From: Candidatus Campbelliibacteriota bacterium
GTDB taxonomy: Bacteria > Patescibacteriota > Minisyncoccia > Phycocordibacterales > CSBR16-193
Length of the DNA stretch: 50,195 bases
Direction: 5' to 3'
NCBI GenBank assembly: GCA_007125155.1
Contig: SLDR01000003.1
Location: 1-50,195, forward strand
Shown here in pieces: positions 15,264 to 25,561 of the stretch. Below the pieces are notes generated by a model, which saw nothing but the letters and a program-made list of their open reading frames with translations, was not told the origin of the DNA and ran no database searches. The stretch's first letter is position 1. Every line of letters starts with the position of its first letter. The translations under genes and the position numbers were made by a program.

Positions 15264-18200
15264 ATGAGTCCAAATTCTTCTTCAACCAGTGTCGGTTTTT
15301 ACCCGAAAAAACATTTCAAGGCCTATCGGGAACCTCTTATGGAGATCCCCGATCTCGTTAAGGACCAGCGGGAATCTTTTGACCGTCTGATCAAAAACGG
15401 TCTTAAGGAAGTGTTTCAAGAGTTCTCTCCGATAAAGGATTTTTCGGAGAAGAAGTTCGAGCTCGTTTTCGGTGATATAGAGTTGGGAGAGCCGACTATG
15501 ACAGAACAGGAAGCGAAGGAGTATAAACTTTCATACGAGGCTCCTCTTAAAGTGAAGGTAACACTCAAGAACAAAGTATTGGGAACCGAGAAGGAGCAGG
15601 AGATCTTCATGTCCGAGGTCCCGATGATGACGAAAAACGTCACTTTCATAATAAGCGGAATCGAGAGGGTTATAGTTCCTCAGCTCGCTCGTTCTTTCGG
15701 TGTTTTTTTCACATCCTCGATAATAAAGGGAGACCGTTATTTCGGTGCCAAGATCATACCTTTGCGAGGTGTTTGGATAGAAATGGAAACCGAACCTGAT
15801 GAAGCAATATATGTTCGTCTTGACCGAAAAAGGAAGATGCCGGTAACCTCGCTGCTGAGAATATTGGGAGCCGAGAGCGATAAACAGATAAAGGCTTTGT
15901 TCTCAGGTAATGAAAAAGCACTTTATCATATAAACAAAACACTGGAAAAGGATATCGCCAAGACGGTTGATGAGGCCGCGGTCGAGCTTTACAAACGACT
16001 TCGTGACGGAGATCTGGCGACACCCGAGAATGCCCTGGCTTTTATTCGTTCTCTATTCTCTTCGGATAGATATGATTTCTCAAAGGTCGGACGGTTTAGA
16101 TTCAATCAAAGATTCAATTTACCTGTTGATAAGAAGGATATCGAAAAGAGAGAGATAACCAATGAAGATCTTTCACTTATAATAGGTCACATTGCCGAAC
16201 TTAACAGCGACCCTCAGGCACAGGAAGATGACATAGATCACTTGGGATCTCGTCGGGTCAGATATTTTGATGAAACTTTTCAACAGAAAGTAAGAGTGGG
16301 GATGGCCCAGATGAAGAGGAATATACAGAACAGAATGTCCACCATCGAGACCGAGATGACCCTTCCGGTCAATTTCATAAGCCCAAAACCGTTACAGGCC
16401 CGTATTAAGGAGTTCTTCACCACCAATCAGCTTTCCCAGTTCATGCAACAGGAGAATTCCTTGACGGAGATAGAGCATCTCCGTACTCTATCGGCACTAG
16501 GTCCCGGCGGGTTGAATCGAGCCAGAGCCGGATTTGAGGTCCGTGATGTTTACCCTTCGCACTACGGACGCCTGTGTCCCGTACATACTCCTGAAGGCGC
16601 CAACATCGGACTCATATTAAGACTTACTCTTTACGCGAGAGTTAATGAATTCGGAATGATAGAGTCTCCTTACGCGAAAGTTAAAAAAGGTGTCGTAACC
16701 GGAGAGATATCATACATGAGTGCCCTTGAGGAAGAGAACCACAAGATCGCTCATGCCGCAGTTGACATGGATGCATCAGGTCGTTTACTCGGAGATGAGG
16801 TTTCAGTTAGAATAAAGGGTTCTAATGGAATGGTTCCGCCGGAAGAAGTTGATTATATAGATGTGGCAACCGGTCAGGCATTTTCCATCGCAACATGTCT
16901 TATTCCTTTTTTGAGTCATGACGACGCCAACAGGGCTCTTATGGGCTCCAACATGCAAAAACAAGCGGTTCCATGTATCGTTCCTGAAGCGCCGATCGTT
17001 GCGACGGGGATCGAGGACAGGGCCGTTAAGGATATGGGTCGTGTTATCTGTGCTGAAGAACCCGGTGAGGTAACTTATGTCGATGCTCGTAAAATAGTTA
17101 TGAGAGTTAAAGGCGGAAAAGAAAAGACATATCCTTTGATACAGTTCTTAAAAACCAACAGTTTTACCTGTTTTCATCAGCGTCCCGCAGTAAATAAAGG
17201 TCAGAAGGTCAAAAAAGGTGATCTTCTTGCTGACATATCTTCAAGTGATAACGGTCAGATAGCCTTGGGTCAGAATGTTTTCGTGGCATTCATGTCCTGG
17301 TCGGGAGCCAATTATGAGGATGCCATCATTATATCGGAGCGTCTCATAAAAAACAGCAAATTCACCAGTATTCACATAGAAGAGTTCGTTGTTTACGTAA
17401 GGGATACCAAACTCGGACCCGAAGTCACAACTTGCGACATACCCAATGTGGGCGAGGTCAAACTTCGAAACCTTGATGAAGATGGGATAATCCGCATGGG
17501 AGCCGAGGTTGAGACAGGAGATATACTTGTGGGTAAAATAACCCCCAAGGGAGAGACTCAACTGACACCGGAAGAGAGACTTCTGCGTTCTCTATTCGGT
17601 GAGAAAGCTCGCGATGTCAAGGATACCTCCAAAAGGATAGAGGGAGGAAAAAGAGGTCGAGTTATAGGTATTAAGGTGTTCTCCAGAGAAAAGGGGGACA
17701 AACTAGAGTCGGGTATCATTAAGAGGATCCATATTGAAGTGGCTCAGATCAGAAACATCATCGTCGGCGATAAGTTGGCCGGCAGGCATGGGAATAAAGG
17801 TGTTATTTCGAAGGTTCTCCCGGAGGAAGATATGCCGTACATGTCCGACGGTACACCTGTTGATGTTATATTGACACCTCTTGGTATACCCAGCAGGATG
17901 AACCTGGGTCAAATATTGGAGATGCACCTGGGGATGGCCGCCAACACACTGAAGTATCAGGCGATCGTACCGCCCTTTGCGGGGGCTAATGCCGAAGAGA
18001 TAAAAGACGAACTTGAGAAGATCGGCTTTAATAGAAGCGGAAAGACGAAGCTTTATGATGGAAGGACCGGAGAAGCCTTCGATCAAGACGTTGCTGTAGG
18101 TTATATGTACATTCTTAAGCTTCACCACATGGTGGAAGACAAGATACACATGAGATTCATTGGCCCGTATTCTCTGATAACCCAACAGCCTCTCGGAGGA

Positions 18201-18446
18201 AAAGCGCAGAACGGAGGTCAGAGGTTGGGAGAGATGGAGGTCTGGGCTCTATTGGGTTACGGATCCGCTTACAACCTTAGAGAGATGCTTACCATAAAAT
18301 CCGATGACATATCGGGGCGTTCCGCCGCTTTTGATGCCATGGTGAAGGGTGAACCGATAAAACAGCTTAACACCCCCGCTTCATTCAACGTCTTGTTGAA
18401 CACTTTGCGTGGTATCGCATTGGATATAGATCTCAAAAAAGAATAA
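15264..18446 (+). CDS. rpoB: RNA polymerase beta subunit
   Basis: The beta subunit of RNA polymerase, 1060 residues; shorter than E. coli (1342) because lineage-specific insertions are absent. Visible landmarks: the fork/rifampicin region TNQLSQFMQQENSLTEI, ALGPGGLNRARAGFEVRDVYPSHYGRLCP, the GANYEDAI block, and the C-terminal LGGKAQNGGQRLGEMEVWAL. In the rifampicin pocket, the positions equivalent to E. coli D516 and R529 are Gln and Thr. The ATG at 15264 has no Shine-Dalgarno sequence; a 205-nt leader precedes it. rpoC starts 35 nt after the stop. Confidence 0.98.
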   Translation: MSPNSSSTSVGFYPKKHFKAYREPLMEIPDLVKDQRESFDRLIKNGLKEVFQEFSPIKDFSEKKFELVFGDIELGEPTMTEQEAKEYKLSYEAPLKVKVTLKNKVLGTEKEQEIFMSEVPMMTKNVTFIISGIERVIVPQLARSFGVFFTSSIIKGDRYFGAKIIPLRGVWIEMETEPDEAIYVRLDRKRKMPVTSLLRILGAESDKQIKALFSGNEKALYHINKTLEKDIAKTVDEAAVELYKRLRDGDLATPENALAFIRSLFSSDRYDFSKVGRFRFNQRFNLPVDKKDIEKREITNEDLSLIIGHIAELNSDPQAQEDDIDHLGSRRVRYFDETFQQKVRVGMAQMKRNIQNRMSTIETEMTLPVNFISPKPLQARIKEFFTTNQLSQFMQQENSLTEIEHLRTLSALGPGGLNRARAGFEVRDVYPSHYGRLCPVHTPEGANIGLILRLTLYARVNEFGMIESPYAKVKKGVVTGEISYMSALEEENHKIAHAAVDMDASGRLLGDEVSVRIKGSNGMVPPEEVDYIDVATGQAFSIATCLIPFLSHDDANRALMGSNMQKQAVPCIVPEAPIVATGIEDRAVKDMGRVICAEEPGEVTYVDARKIVMRVKGGKEKTYPLIQFLKTNSFTCFHQRPAVNKGQKVKKGDLLADISSSDNGQIALGQNVFVAFMSWSGANYEDAIIISERLIKNSKFTSIHIEEFVVYVRDTKLGPEVTTCDIPNVGEVKLRNLDEDGIIRMGAEVETGDILVGKITPKGETQLTPEERLLRSLFGEKARDVKDTSKRIEGGKRGRVIGIKVFSREKGDKLESGIIKRIHIEVAQIRNIIVGDKLAGRHGNKGVISKVLPEEDMPYMSDGTPVDVILTPLGIPSRMNLGQILEMHLGMAANTLKYQAIVPPFAGANAEEIKDELEKIGFNRSGKTKLYDGRTGEAFDQDVAVGYMYILKLHHMVEDKIHMRFIGPYSLITQQPLGGKAQNGGQRLGEMEVWALLGYGSAYNLREMLTIKSDDISGRSAAFDAMVKGEPIKQLNTPASFNVLLNTLRGIALDIDLKKE

Positions 18447-18481
18447 AAATTATTTAAAAAATAAGTAGTTCGCCTATTATT

Positions 18482-21400
18482 ATGAAAACCAGTTCCTACA
18501 ATCAACAAAAACGAGCCACGATAAACGATTTCGACTCGATCACGCTGAAGCTGTCTTCACCGGAGCGGATCCAGTCTTGGTCCCATGGAGAGGTAACGAA
18601 ACCCGAGACCATAAATTATCGTACGCAAAGAAGTGAGAAGAACGGCCTCTTTGATGAGAAGATATTCGGTCCGGAAAAGGATTATGAATGTTACTGCGGA
18701 AAGTATCGAGGAATTCGTTACAAAGGGATCATATGTGAGAAGTGTGGGGTCGAGATAACCCGATCGGTGGTTCGCCGTGAACGTATGGGTCATATCAAGT
18801 TGGCTGTTCCGGTCGCCCATATTTGGTTTTTAAGGGGTATACCCTCAAGGATAAGTCTTATAATGGGGATTCCCATGTCGGACGTTGAAAAGGTAATGTA
18901 TTTCTCCGGTTATATAATTACCCATGTTGATGAAGATGAAAGGGCCAGGTTGTTGAAGGAGGTTGACTCAGAGTATAAGGCAAAGGTCAAGGATCTGGAT
19001 GTAAAAGAAAAGGAAGCTCTAAAAGAGAGGCTGGAGACGGCCAAGAAAGAGATAAAGAGCGTTCGTAAAGGAATGGTCCTTAATGAGATACAGTGCCACA
19101 AGTATTCGATGCGCTATGGATCATTGTTCGAGTCTGGTATAGGGGCTGAGGCCATTTATGAGATATTCAAGCAGATAGATCTTAAAAAACTCGAAGAGGA
19201 TCTTCTCTCAGAACACGAGAAGGCCGGCGCCGCTGAAAAGCTGAAGCTCACCAAGAGGCTTTCGTTGGTTCAGTCATTGATATCGGCCGATCTGAGACCG
19301 GAGTGGATGTTTCTTACTCACATCCCCGTCATACCTCCCGCCTTAAGGCCCATGGTTCCACTGGACGGTGGAAGATATGCCACTTCCGATGTTAACGATC
19401 TTTATCGTAGGGTTATAAACAGGAACAACAGACTTAAAAAATTAAAGGATATACAGGCACCGGAGGTTATCTTAAGAAATGAAAAACGTATTCTTCAGGA
19501 AGCTGTTGATGCTTTGATAGATAATTCAATGAGGCAGGGAAGCTCCCAGATCTCCGGACAGGCTCAAAAGATCGCCCTTAAATCACTTGCCGACAACCTT
19601 AAAGGAAAAAGAGGTATCCTGAGAAGGAGCTTGCTCGGTAAAAGAGTTGATTATTCAGGACGGTCGGTCATCGTTATAGGTCCGGAGTTGTCTCTGGACG
19701 AGTGCGGATTGCCCAAGCATATGGCCCTGGAACTTTTTAAACCTTTTGTTATATCGGGGATATTAAAGAGAGAGTTGGCCTATAACATAAGAGGAGCGAG
19801 CAGGCTGATAGAAGAGGGAACCCCGGAAGTTTGGGAGATATTGGAGAATGTCATAGAAGGGAAATATGTTCTTCTTAATCGTGCGCCAACTCTTCACCGT
19901 CTTGGTATGCAAGCCTTCAAGCCTCTATTGATAGAAGGTAACGCCATCCAGATACATCCATTGGTCTGTCCCGCATTTAATGCCGATTTTGACGGCGACA
20001 TGATGGCGGTTCATGTACCTCTTTCGGAAGAGGCTCAGTTCGAAGCTCGAGACATCATGGCCTCCGATAAGAACATACTTAAGCCCGGTAACGGTGATCC
20101 GATAATCAGTTCGAAGCTTCTCGACATAGTTTTGGGGTGTTACTGGATGACGAAGGTCCTTGAAGGCGAGAAAGGGGAAGGCCGTATCTTCGCAAGTCCC
20201 AATGAGGCCATAACCGCATATGACTTCGGTCACGTAGGTTTTAGAGCACGTATCAAGGTGCTTGCTTCCGACAAGCCAAAGTACAAACATTTCAACGAAG
20301 GTCTTTTTGAAACATCTGTTGGACGACTTTTCTTCAACAGTGTTCTTCCGAGTGATTTCCCTTACGTCAACGATGAGATAGACAGAAAGCGGATGGCGGG
20401 AATCGTGGACGACCTTATACAAACCTATGGTATAGAGAATATTCCTTCCATCATGGACAAGATAAAGGATTTCGGATTCAAGTATGCGACACATTCCGGA
20501 ATTACATGGGGAATAGATGAGGTTCGTATTCCTGAGAAGAAAGAAGAGGTGATCGCCGCTTCGAAAAGAGAATCCGACAGGGTTTTTGAGCATTATGAAA
20601 TGGGTCTGCTTTCAGCGAATGAAAGGATAAGAAAGAATATCGAGATATGGCATAAAGCTAAAAATGATGTCGAGGCTCTTTTGCCCGATACCTTCAAAAA
20701 TACGGACTCCGCATATGATATGTGGCAGTCCGGCGCCAGGGGATCTCTTTCTCAAATAACACAGATGGCCGGAATGAAAGGTCTGATCCAAAAGACGGCC
20801 GGAGACATAATGGAATTCCCGATCATCTCATGCAGTAAGGAGGGTCTAAGTCCGATCGAGTACTTCATAACGACCCACGGATCGAGGAAGGGCCAGACCG
20901 ATACCGCCTTAAAGACGGCACAGGCCGGTTATTTAACAAGAAGACTGTTCGATGTTGCACAAGATGTCATAGTCAGGGAAGAAGACTGCGGGACCAAGGA
21001 GGGTCTTTTGGTTAGCAAAAAGACGGCCTCCGGAATAAGTGATTCAATGGTCAAGGCCGTTAAAGGGAGATTCTTGGCTGAAGACGTCAAAGATTCTTCG
21101 GGAAAGACTCTTTTCAAGAAAGGCGAATTCATTGAAAAGGATGACGCGGTAGCCATAGAGGAAGCCGGAATAGAAGAGGTTCTGGTCTACTCTCCTCTTA
21201 CGTGTAAGAGCAGGCAGGGCATATGTGTAAAATGTTACGGCGTTGATTTCGGTAATAATAAGATAGTCGAGATCGGCGAAGCTGTCGGAACCGTTGCCGC
21301 TCAGGCCATAGGTGAACCCGGTACCCAGCTGACAATGCGTACCTTTCACGCCGGAGGCGCCGCCTCCGTCGGAGGCGACATCACTCAAGGTTTACCCAGG

Positions 21401-22183
21401 GTGGAAGAGGTGTTTGAAAAACGTCGACCTAAAAATCCGGCTATTGTTAGCCACGTAAGTGGTACGGTAATTGACATAAAAGAAAGTCAGAAAGGAAAGG
21501 TGATAACCGTTTTACCGGATATTTCGGACAAGAAATCGTCCTCCAGATCCAAGAGTGAGGTCGAACACACGGCGAGCCCCCTGAGGGTGGTTTTGGTAAA
21601 AGAAAACCAAAGAGTTGAAAAGGGAGACATAATGACAGACGGCTCGGCGGACCTTGATGAGCTTTTCAAATATGGTGGAAGGGACAGGACCCAGAATTAT
21701 ATCATTGATGAAATTAGCAAATTGTATGAACTTCAGGGAGAATCCGTCTCAAGAAAGCACATAGAGGTGGTGGTCAAACAGATGTTCTCCAGAATAAAGG
21801 TGAAGCAACCGGGAGATACCACTTTCATGCGCGGAGAGATAGTCGAAGAGGTCATTCTCGAAGATGAAAAGAAAAGAATAAAGGATGAGGGAGGAGAGGG
21901 AGTAAAAAGTGATCTCGTTGTCATGGGTATAACCGAGGTTGCTTTGACCAGAAGAAGCTTCCTTTCAGCCGCATCCTTCCAGAACACCACCAGAGTTTTA
22001 ACGGAGAGCGCGGTTCAAGGCAGGGAGGATAAATTAACGGGATTGAAGGAGAATGTTATTATTGGTCGCCTTATACCCGCCGGTACCGGTTTTGATGGAA
22101 GCCCGAAAGCGGAACGTGTTAGAAAACTTAAAGAGGAAATGATCGAGGCTCGGGAGGTTGGCGGAGACGAGGAAGGTGAATAA
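18482..22183 (+). CDS. rpoC: RNA polymerase beta' subunit
   Basis: The catalytic subunit of RNA polymerase, 1233 residues. The N-terminal zinc site is C70/C72 and C85/C88 (CYCGKYRG...CEKCG). The active-site loop NADFDGD lies at 500-506 with the three Mg-binding aspartates D502, D504, D506. The second zinc site combines a cysteine in EEDCGTKEG with CKSRQGICVKC, and TQLTMRTFHAGG marks the trigger-loop/bridge region. It is 35 nt after rpoB with no terminator between. dnaG follows 41 nt downstream, so one long transcript is possible. Confidence 0.98.
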   Translation: MKTSSYNQQKRATINDFDSITLKLSSPERIQSWSHGEVTKPETINYRTQRSEKNGLFDEKIFGPEKDYECYCGKYRGIRYKGIICEKCGVEITRSVVRRERMGHIKLAVPVAHIWFLRGIPSRISLIMGIPMSDVEKVMYFSGYIITHVDEDERARLLKEVDSEYKAKVKDLDVKEKEALKERLETAKKEIKSVRKGMVLNEIQCHKYSMRYGSLFESGIGAEAIYEIFKQIDLKKLEEDLLSEHEKAGAAEKLKLTKRLSLVQSLISADLRPEWMFLTHIPVIPPALRPMVPLDGGRYATSDVNDLYRRVINRNNRLKKLKDIQAPEVILRNEKRILQEAVDALIDNSMRQGSSQISGQAQKIALKSLADNLKGKRGILRRSLLGKRVDYSGRSVIVIGPELSLDECGLPKHMALELFKPFVISGILKRELAYNIRGASRLIEEGTPEVWEILENVIEGKYVLLNRAPTLHRLGMQAFKPLLIEGNAIQIHPLVCPAFNADFDGDMMAVHVPLSEEAQFEARDIMASDKNILKPGNGDPIISSKLLDIVLGCYWMTKVLEGEKGEGRIFASPNEAITAYDFGHVGFRARIKVLASDKPKYKHFNEGLFETSVGRLFFNSVLPSDFPYVNDEIDRKRMAGIVDDLIQTYGIENIPSIMDKIKDFGFKYATHSGITWGIDEVRIPEKKEEVIAASKRESDRVFEHYEMGLLSANERIRKNIEIWHKAKNDVEALLPDTFKNTDSAYDMWQSGARGSLSQITQMAGMKGLIQKTAGDIMEFPIISCSKEGLSPIEYFITTHGSRKGQTDTALKTAQAGYLTRRLFDVAQDVIVREEDCGTKEGLLVSKKTASGISDSMVKAVKGRFLAEDVKDSSGKTLFKKGEFIEKDDAVAIEEAGIEEVLVYSPLTCKSRQGICVKCYGVDFGNNKIVEIGEAVGTVAAQAIGEPGTQLTMRTFHAGGAASVGGDITQGLPRVEEVFEKRRPKNPAIVSHVSGTVIDIKESQKGKVITVLPDISDKKSSSRSKSEVEHTASPLRVVLVKENQRVEKGDIMTDGSADLDELFKYGGRDRTQNYIIDEISKLYELQGESVSRKHIEVVVKQMFSRIKVKQPGDTTFMRGEIVEEVILEDEKKRIKDEGGEGVKSDLVVMGITEVALTRRSFLSAASFQNTTRVLTESAVQGREDKLTGLKENVIIGRLIPAGTGFDGSPKAERVRKLKEEMIEAREVGGDEEGE

Positions 22184-22224
22184 GATAAAAACACCCGGCA
22201 ACTTTAAAAGTTGCTAAAAGTCTT

Positions 22225-23988
22225 ATGTCTTCAGACAAAGATCGCATAAAGGAGCTTCTTAATATAGCGGAGGTGGTAGGTGAATACGTTGAGTTGAGAT
22301 CCTCCGGTTCATATTATAAAGCAAACTGTCCTTTTCATAAGGAAAAAACACCATCTTTCATTGTGACCCCGGAAAGAGGGACTTACCATTGTTTCGGTTG
22401 CGGGGCTTCGGGAGATATCTTTTCATTCATTCAGGAGTTTGAAGGATTGGATTTTAGGGGCGCATTAAAGTTGTTGGGTGACAGAGCCGGAGTGGAGATA
22501 ACGGACACGAAGAATGACCCCTTTAAAGAAAAGAAAGATAGGTTGTTCATTGCCACTGAAGAGGCTACCAAGTTCTTTGAAAATAGTTTACTGAGCTCGA
22601 AAGAGGCTTTGAGGTATCTGAAAGATAGAGGTGTTACCGAAAAGACACGTAACGAGTGGAGATTGGGCTATACACCGGACGAATGGAGAGCTTTATACGA
22701 TCATCTGGGTAATAAAGGAATATCCGAGAAAGACATGGTTGATTCAGGGTTGATAAAGAAAAATAAGGGGAAGACCTATGACACTTTTAGGGGCAGACTG
22801 ATGTTTCCCATTAATGACGCTTCCGGTAACGTAATAGCTTTTTCCGGAAGAGCTCTTGTTCCCACCGATAAGGCTCCTAAATATTTAAACAGTCCGGATA
22901 CTGAGATATTTAATAAGTCTGAAGTTCTTTACGGATTAGATAAGGCCGGTCGCTCCATAAGGAGAGCGGGTTACGTGATCGTTGTGGAAGGTCAGTTCGA
23001 TCTTATAATGTCCCATCAGGCGGGTATCAAGAACACGGTGGCTCTTTCGGGAACTTCGGTCACAAAAGGGCACATAAGAAGATTGAGTAAGTCCACTAAA
23101 AACGTTCTACTGGCTTTTGATTCCGACGATGCGGGGATACGCTCGGCTTACAAAACGGCATTATTGGCTTTCAGCGAAGGAATGGATGTAAAAATAGCTA
23201 ACCTGCCCGCAGGTAAGGATCCGGCGGATTGTATAAAAGAAAGCGTACCCGATTGGAAAGAAATATTAAGGAACGCGTCTCATGCCATCCTGCACTCCAT
23301 AGATCACATCAAAGACTCTTTTCAGGAAAAAAGAAAACAGATAAAGGCTGTGAGAGATAACGTTTTTCCGATGCTTTTTTTGATAGAAAGTGAGATGGAC
23401 CGATCATACTTCCTCGGATCGATCGCGGACAAGTTAGATATTCCGATAAATGACGTTAAAGCTGATGCCGAAAGGTATATCGGAGGTAAGAAAGAGATCC
23501 TTCATCCGGAGATCGAGGTCGATAGAATGGGGAATATAAATGAACTGATAGACGGATCGGACATTCCGAAGGTTGAAAAGATAATAAAGCTTACCGCCGA
23601 TCTATTAAAGTGGCTGGAAGAGTCGGTCGAACCCGTATATCCCCCCGGTCGCTTAAGAGCCCAGATAGATTCTGCCGATCCCGAATTTGCCGAAAGGGTA
23701 TCAGAAGCGGAATCTAAAGCCGGACCGTTCGGCGGACCGGTGGAGTTGGAGATATACGATAAGCTTGACACCTCAGGCGTTGTGATTTATAGTAATGAAC
23801 TAGTGTTCCGTTATAAAACGGCCATACTGGAGGAAAAAATAAATAAATTACAAAAAAAGATAAAGGAAAGGTCCGGAGAAGACGATAACGATGAGAAGAT
23901 CCTATCGGACTTCCAGCAGTCTTCCCGGGAGCTTGATAGGATCCGTACGGAGAGAGAAAAAGAAGGAGTACGTTATATATTGGAATAA
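22225..23988 (+). CDS. dnaG: DNA primase
   Basis: Makes RNA primers at the replication fork. The 587-residue protein has the CHC2 zinc domain (C35, H38, C56, C59 in NCPFH...HCFGCG), the primase core, and the Toprim domain with VVEGQFDLI (near residue 255) and AFDSDDAG. The C-terminal region, normally the helicase-binding domain, is helical and highly charged but poorly conserved. It lies between rpoC and rpoD; the dnaG-rpoD pair resembles the macromolecular synthesis operon (without rpsU). Confidence 0.95.
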   Translation: MSSDKDRIKELLNIAEVVGEYVELRSSGSYYKANCPFHKEKTPSFIVTPERGTYHCFGCGASGDIFSFIQEFEGLDFRGALKLLGDRAGVEITDTKNDPFKEKKDRLFIATEEATKFFENSLLSSKEALRYLKDRGVTEKTRNEWRLGYTPDEWRALYDHLGNKGISEKDMVDSGLIKKNKGKTYDTFRGRLMFPINDASGNVIAFSGRALVPTDKAPKYLNSPDTEIFNKSEVLYGLDKAGRSIRRAGYVIVVEGQFDLIMSHQAGIKNTVALSGTSVTKGHIRRLSKSTKNVLLAFDSDDAGIRSAYKTALLAFSEGMDVKIANLPAGKDPADCIKESVPDWKEILRNASHAILHSIDHIKDSFQEKRKQIKAVRDNVFPMLFLIESEMDRSYFLGSIADKLDIPINDVKADAERYIGGKKEILHPEIEVDRMGNINELIDGSDIPKVEKIIKLTADLLKWLEESVEPVYPPGRLRAQIDSADPEFAERVSEAESKAGPFGGPVELEIYDKLDTSGVVIYSNELVFRYKTAILEEKINKLQKKIKERSGEDDNDEKILSDFQQSSRELDRIRTEREKEGVRYILE

Positions 23989-24023
23989 TATCAAGTTTTT
24001 TAATATATATATATCAAATTTTT

Positions 24024-25379
24024 ATGCCGGCTAGGAAAAAACAAAATAAAAAAACAAGACCGACCACCAAGCCTTCCGTAAAAAAGAAGGCGAGCGGATC
24101 TGTTGGTTCAAAAAGTGGAAGGGTCAAGAAACCCAAGGCTTCGATGGCTAAAAAGAAGAGCGAAAGGGTGGTGAAAAAAAGAGGGACCGCAGTAAAGAAG
24201 AAGGTCGCGGTTAATAAAACAAAGGCTCGAAAAAAGCCCGTGGAGAAGAAAGAGAAAAGAGTCCTTGAAACTTCAGGAGTAATAAAAGAAGAGAAAATGT
24301 TAAAAGCCGGTACGGGCAAGATGGAAGATAAGATAGAAGAACTTTTGATCAAGGGAAGAGATAGGGGCTTTGTCAGTTTTGACGAGATCTTGAAGTATTT
24401 TCCGAACATAGAAGAGAATATAGGCATGCTGGAAGAGCTATATGAAAAGTTCGGTATTGCCGGTGTAGATGTTCTGGAAAGCGGAAACTTGTTGGATTCC
24501 AAAGAAGAGAATGAACTTTTGAGTAGAACCGGCAGGGAAGAAACATCCAGTGACTCCATTCAGATGTACTTGAGAGAGATAGGACAACATCCACTGATAA
24601 CCGGAGATCAAGAGAAAGAACTGGCCAGGCGGATAGAAGAGGGTGATGAAGACGCCAAAATGATACTTATGAAGTCCAATCTGAGGTTGGTGGTTTCGAT
24701 CGCAAAAAAGTATGTCGGTCGCAGTCCCGATCTGACCCTTCTCGATCTCATACAGGAAGGAAACCTGGGGCTGTTCAAGGCCGTTGAAAAATTTGATTGG
24801 AAAAAAGGTTACAAATTCTCAACTTACGCAACGTGGTGGATACGGCAAGCCATCACCCGTTCATTGGCCGATCAGTCAAGGACCATTCGGGTTCCGGTGC
24901 ATATGGTGGAGACCATCGCGAAGTATAAACAGGTTGTAAGGAGGCTTTCTCAGGATCTGGGACGTGACCCCTTACCTGAAGAGATAGCTACGGAAATGAA
25001 TGTCGATGTTGAAAAGATACATCACATAGAGAAGATAGACCAGAGCACCGTCTCTTTGGAAAGTCCGGTCGGTGACGATGACGATGGAAAGTCAACCTTG
25101 GGAAGTTTCATAGCCGACGATAAGATAATTTCTCCCGAACAGTCAACTTCCCGCAGAATAATTTCCGATCAGATAAAGGAAATACTTGACGATCTTCCGG
25201 AGAAAGAAAGGCGTATCCTTGAGATGAGACACGGACTCAAAGACAGCATCACCCATACTCTTGAGGAAGTGGGGCAGGAGTTCGGTGTCACTCGTGAGCG
25301 TATCCGTCAGATAGAAGCCAAGGCTCACGAGAAGATAAGGCAACATAAGAACATAGAAAGGCTAAAAAGTTATTATTAG
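24024..25379 (+). CDS. rpoD: Primary sigma factor (sigma-70 family)
   Basis: Directs RNA polymerase to housekeeping promoters. The 451-residue product has a Lys-rich low-complexity N-terminus (about 1-85), a region 1.1-like helical part (about 100-150), region 1.2 ([17 protein letters not shown]), regions 2.1-2.4 ([47 protein letters not shown]), region 3 and region 4 ([22 protein letters not shown]). The lysine tail is unusual; sigma-70 proteins rarely carry such a histone-like extension. Many promoters in this window have an extended -10, which fits a sigma with intact region 3.0 contact. A terminator follows. Confidence 0.95.
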   Translation: MPARKKQNKKTRPTTKPSVKKKASGSVGSKSGRVKKPKASMAKKKSERVVKKRGTAVKKKVAVNKTKARKKPVEKKEKRVLETSGVIKEEKMLKAGTGKMEDKIEELLIKGRDRGFVSFDEILKYFPNIEENIGMLEELYEKFGIAGVDVLESGNLLDSKEENELLSRTGREETSSDSIQMYLREIGQHPLITGDQEKELARRIEEGDEDAKMILMKSNLRLVVSIAKKYVGRSPDLTLLDLIQEGNLGLFKAVEKFDWKKGYKFSTYATWWIRQAITRSLADQSRTIRVPVHMVETIAKYKQVVRRLSQDLGRDPLPEEIATEMNVDVEKIHHIEKIDQSTVSLESPVGDDDDGKSTLGSFIADDKIISPEQSTSRRIISDQIKEILDDLPEKERRILEMRHGLKDSITHTLEEVGQEFGVTRERIRQIEAKAHEKIRQHKNIERLKSYY

Positions 25380-25424
25380 GATCGATCGGGAGAGGTTTCC
25401 AATATCAATTGAAAATATCTTTAT

Positions 25425-25453
25425 GAACGCACCTCGACCGGGTGCGTTCTTTT
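25425..25453 (+). terminator. Terminator after rpoD
   Basis: GAACGCACC pairs with GGTGCGTTC over a 7-nt loop and is followed by TTTT. It ends the rpoB-rpoC-dnaG-rpoD block. Confidence 0.8.
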
Positions 25454-25523
25454 ATAAACAGGTGCCGTGGACTATATGCGTATGAAAACCGGATAAGGAT
25501 CAGACACCTTCACTCGGTGGATT

Positions 25524-25551
25524 AAACTTAAGGTAAGTTTCGGGTTATACT
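25524..25551 (+). promoter_or_regulatory. Promoter with inverted repeat before the helicase-nuclease gene
   Basis: AAACTTA-AGG-TAAGTTT, a perfect 7-3-7 inverted repeat, ends 5 nt before the -10 TATACT at 25546, so it covers the -35 zone. The ATG is 10 nt after the -10. The layout suits a repressor or activator site. Confidence 0.45.
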
Positions 25552-25561
25552 GTTATTTGAT

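Noticed and set aside
19925-20593. Minus-strand ORF of 222 codons inside rpoC
   Set aside because: Antisense to the conserved rpoC catalytic region; the rpoC frame is certain.
24000-24024. Promoter for rpoD in the TA-repeat before its start
   Set aside because: TATATATATATA fits many -10 registers, so no specific element can be claimed.
24014-24559. Phe/Leu/Ser-rich minus-strand ORF of 181 codons that looks like a membrane protein
   Set aside because: Complement of the Lys/Glu-rich N-terminus of rpoD; Lys codons read backwards give Phe and Leu.
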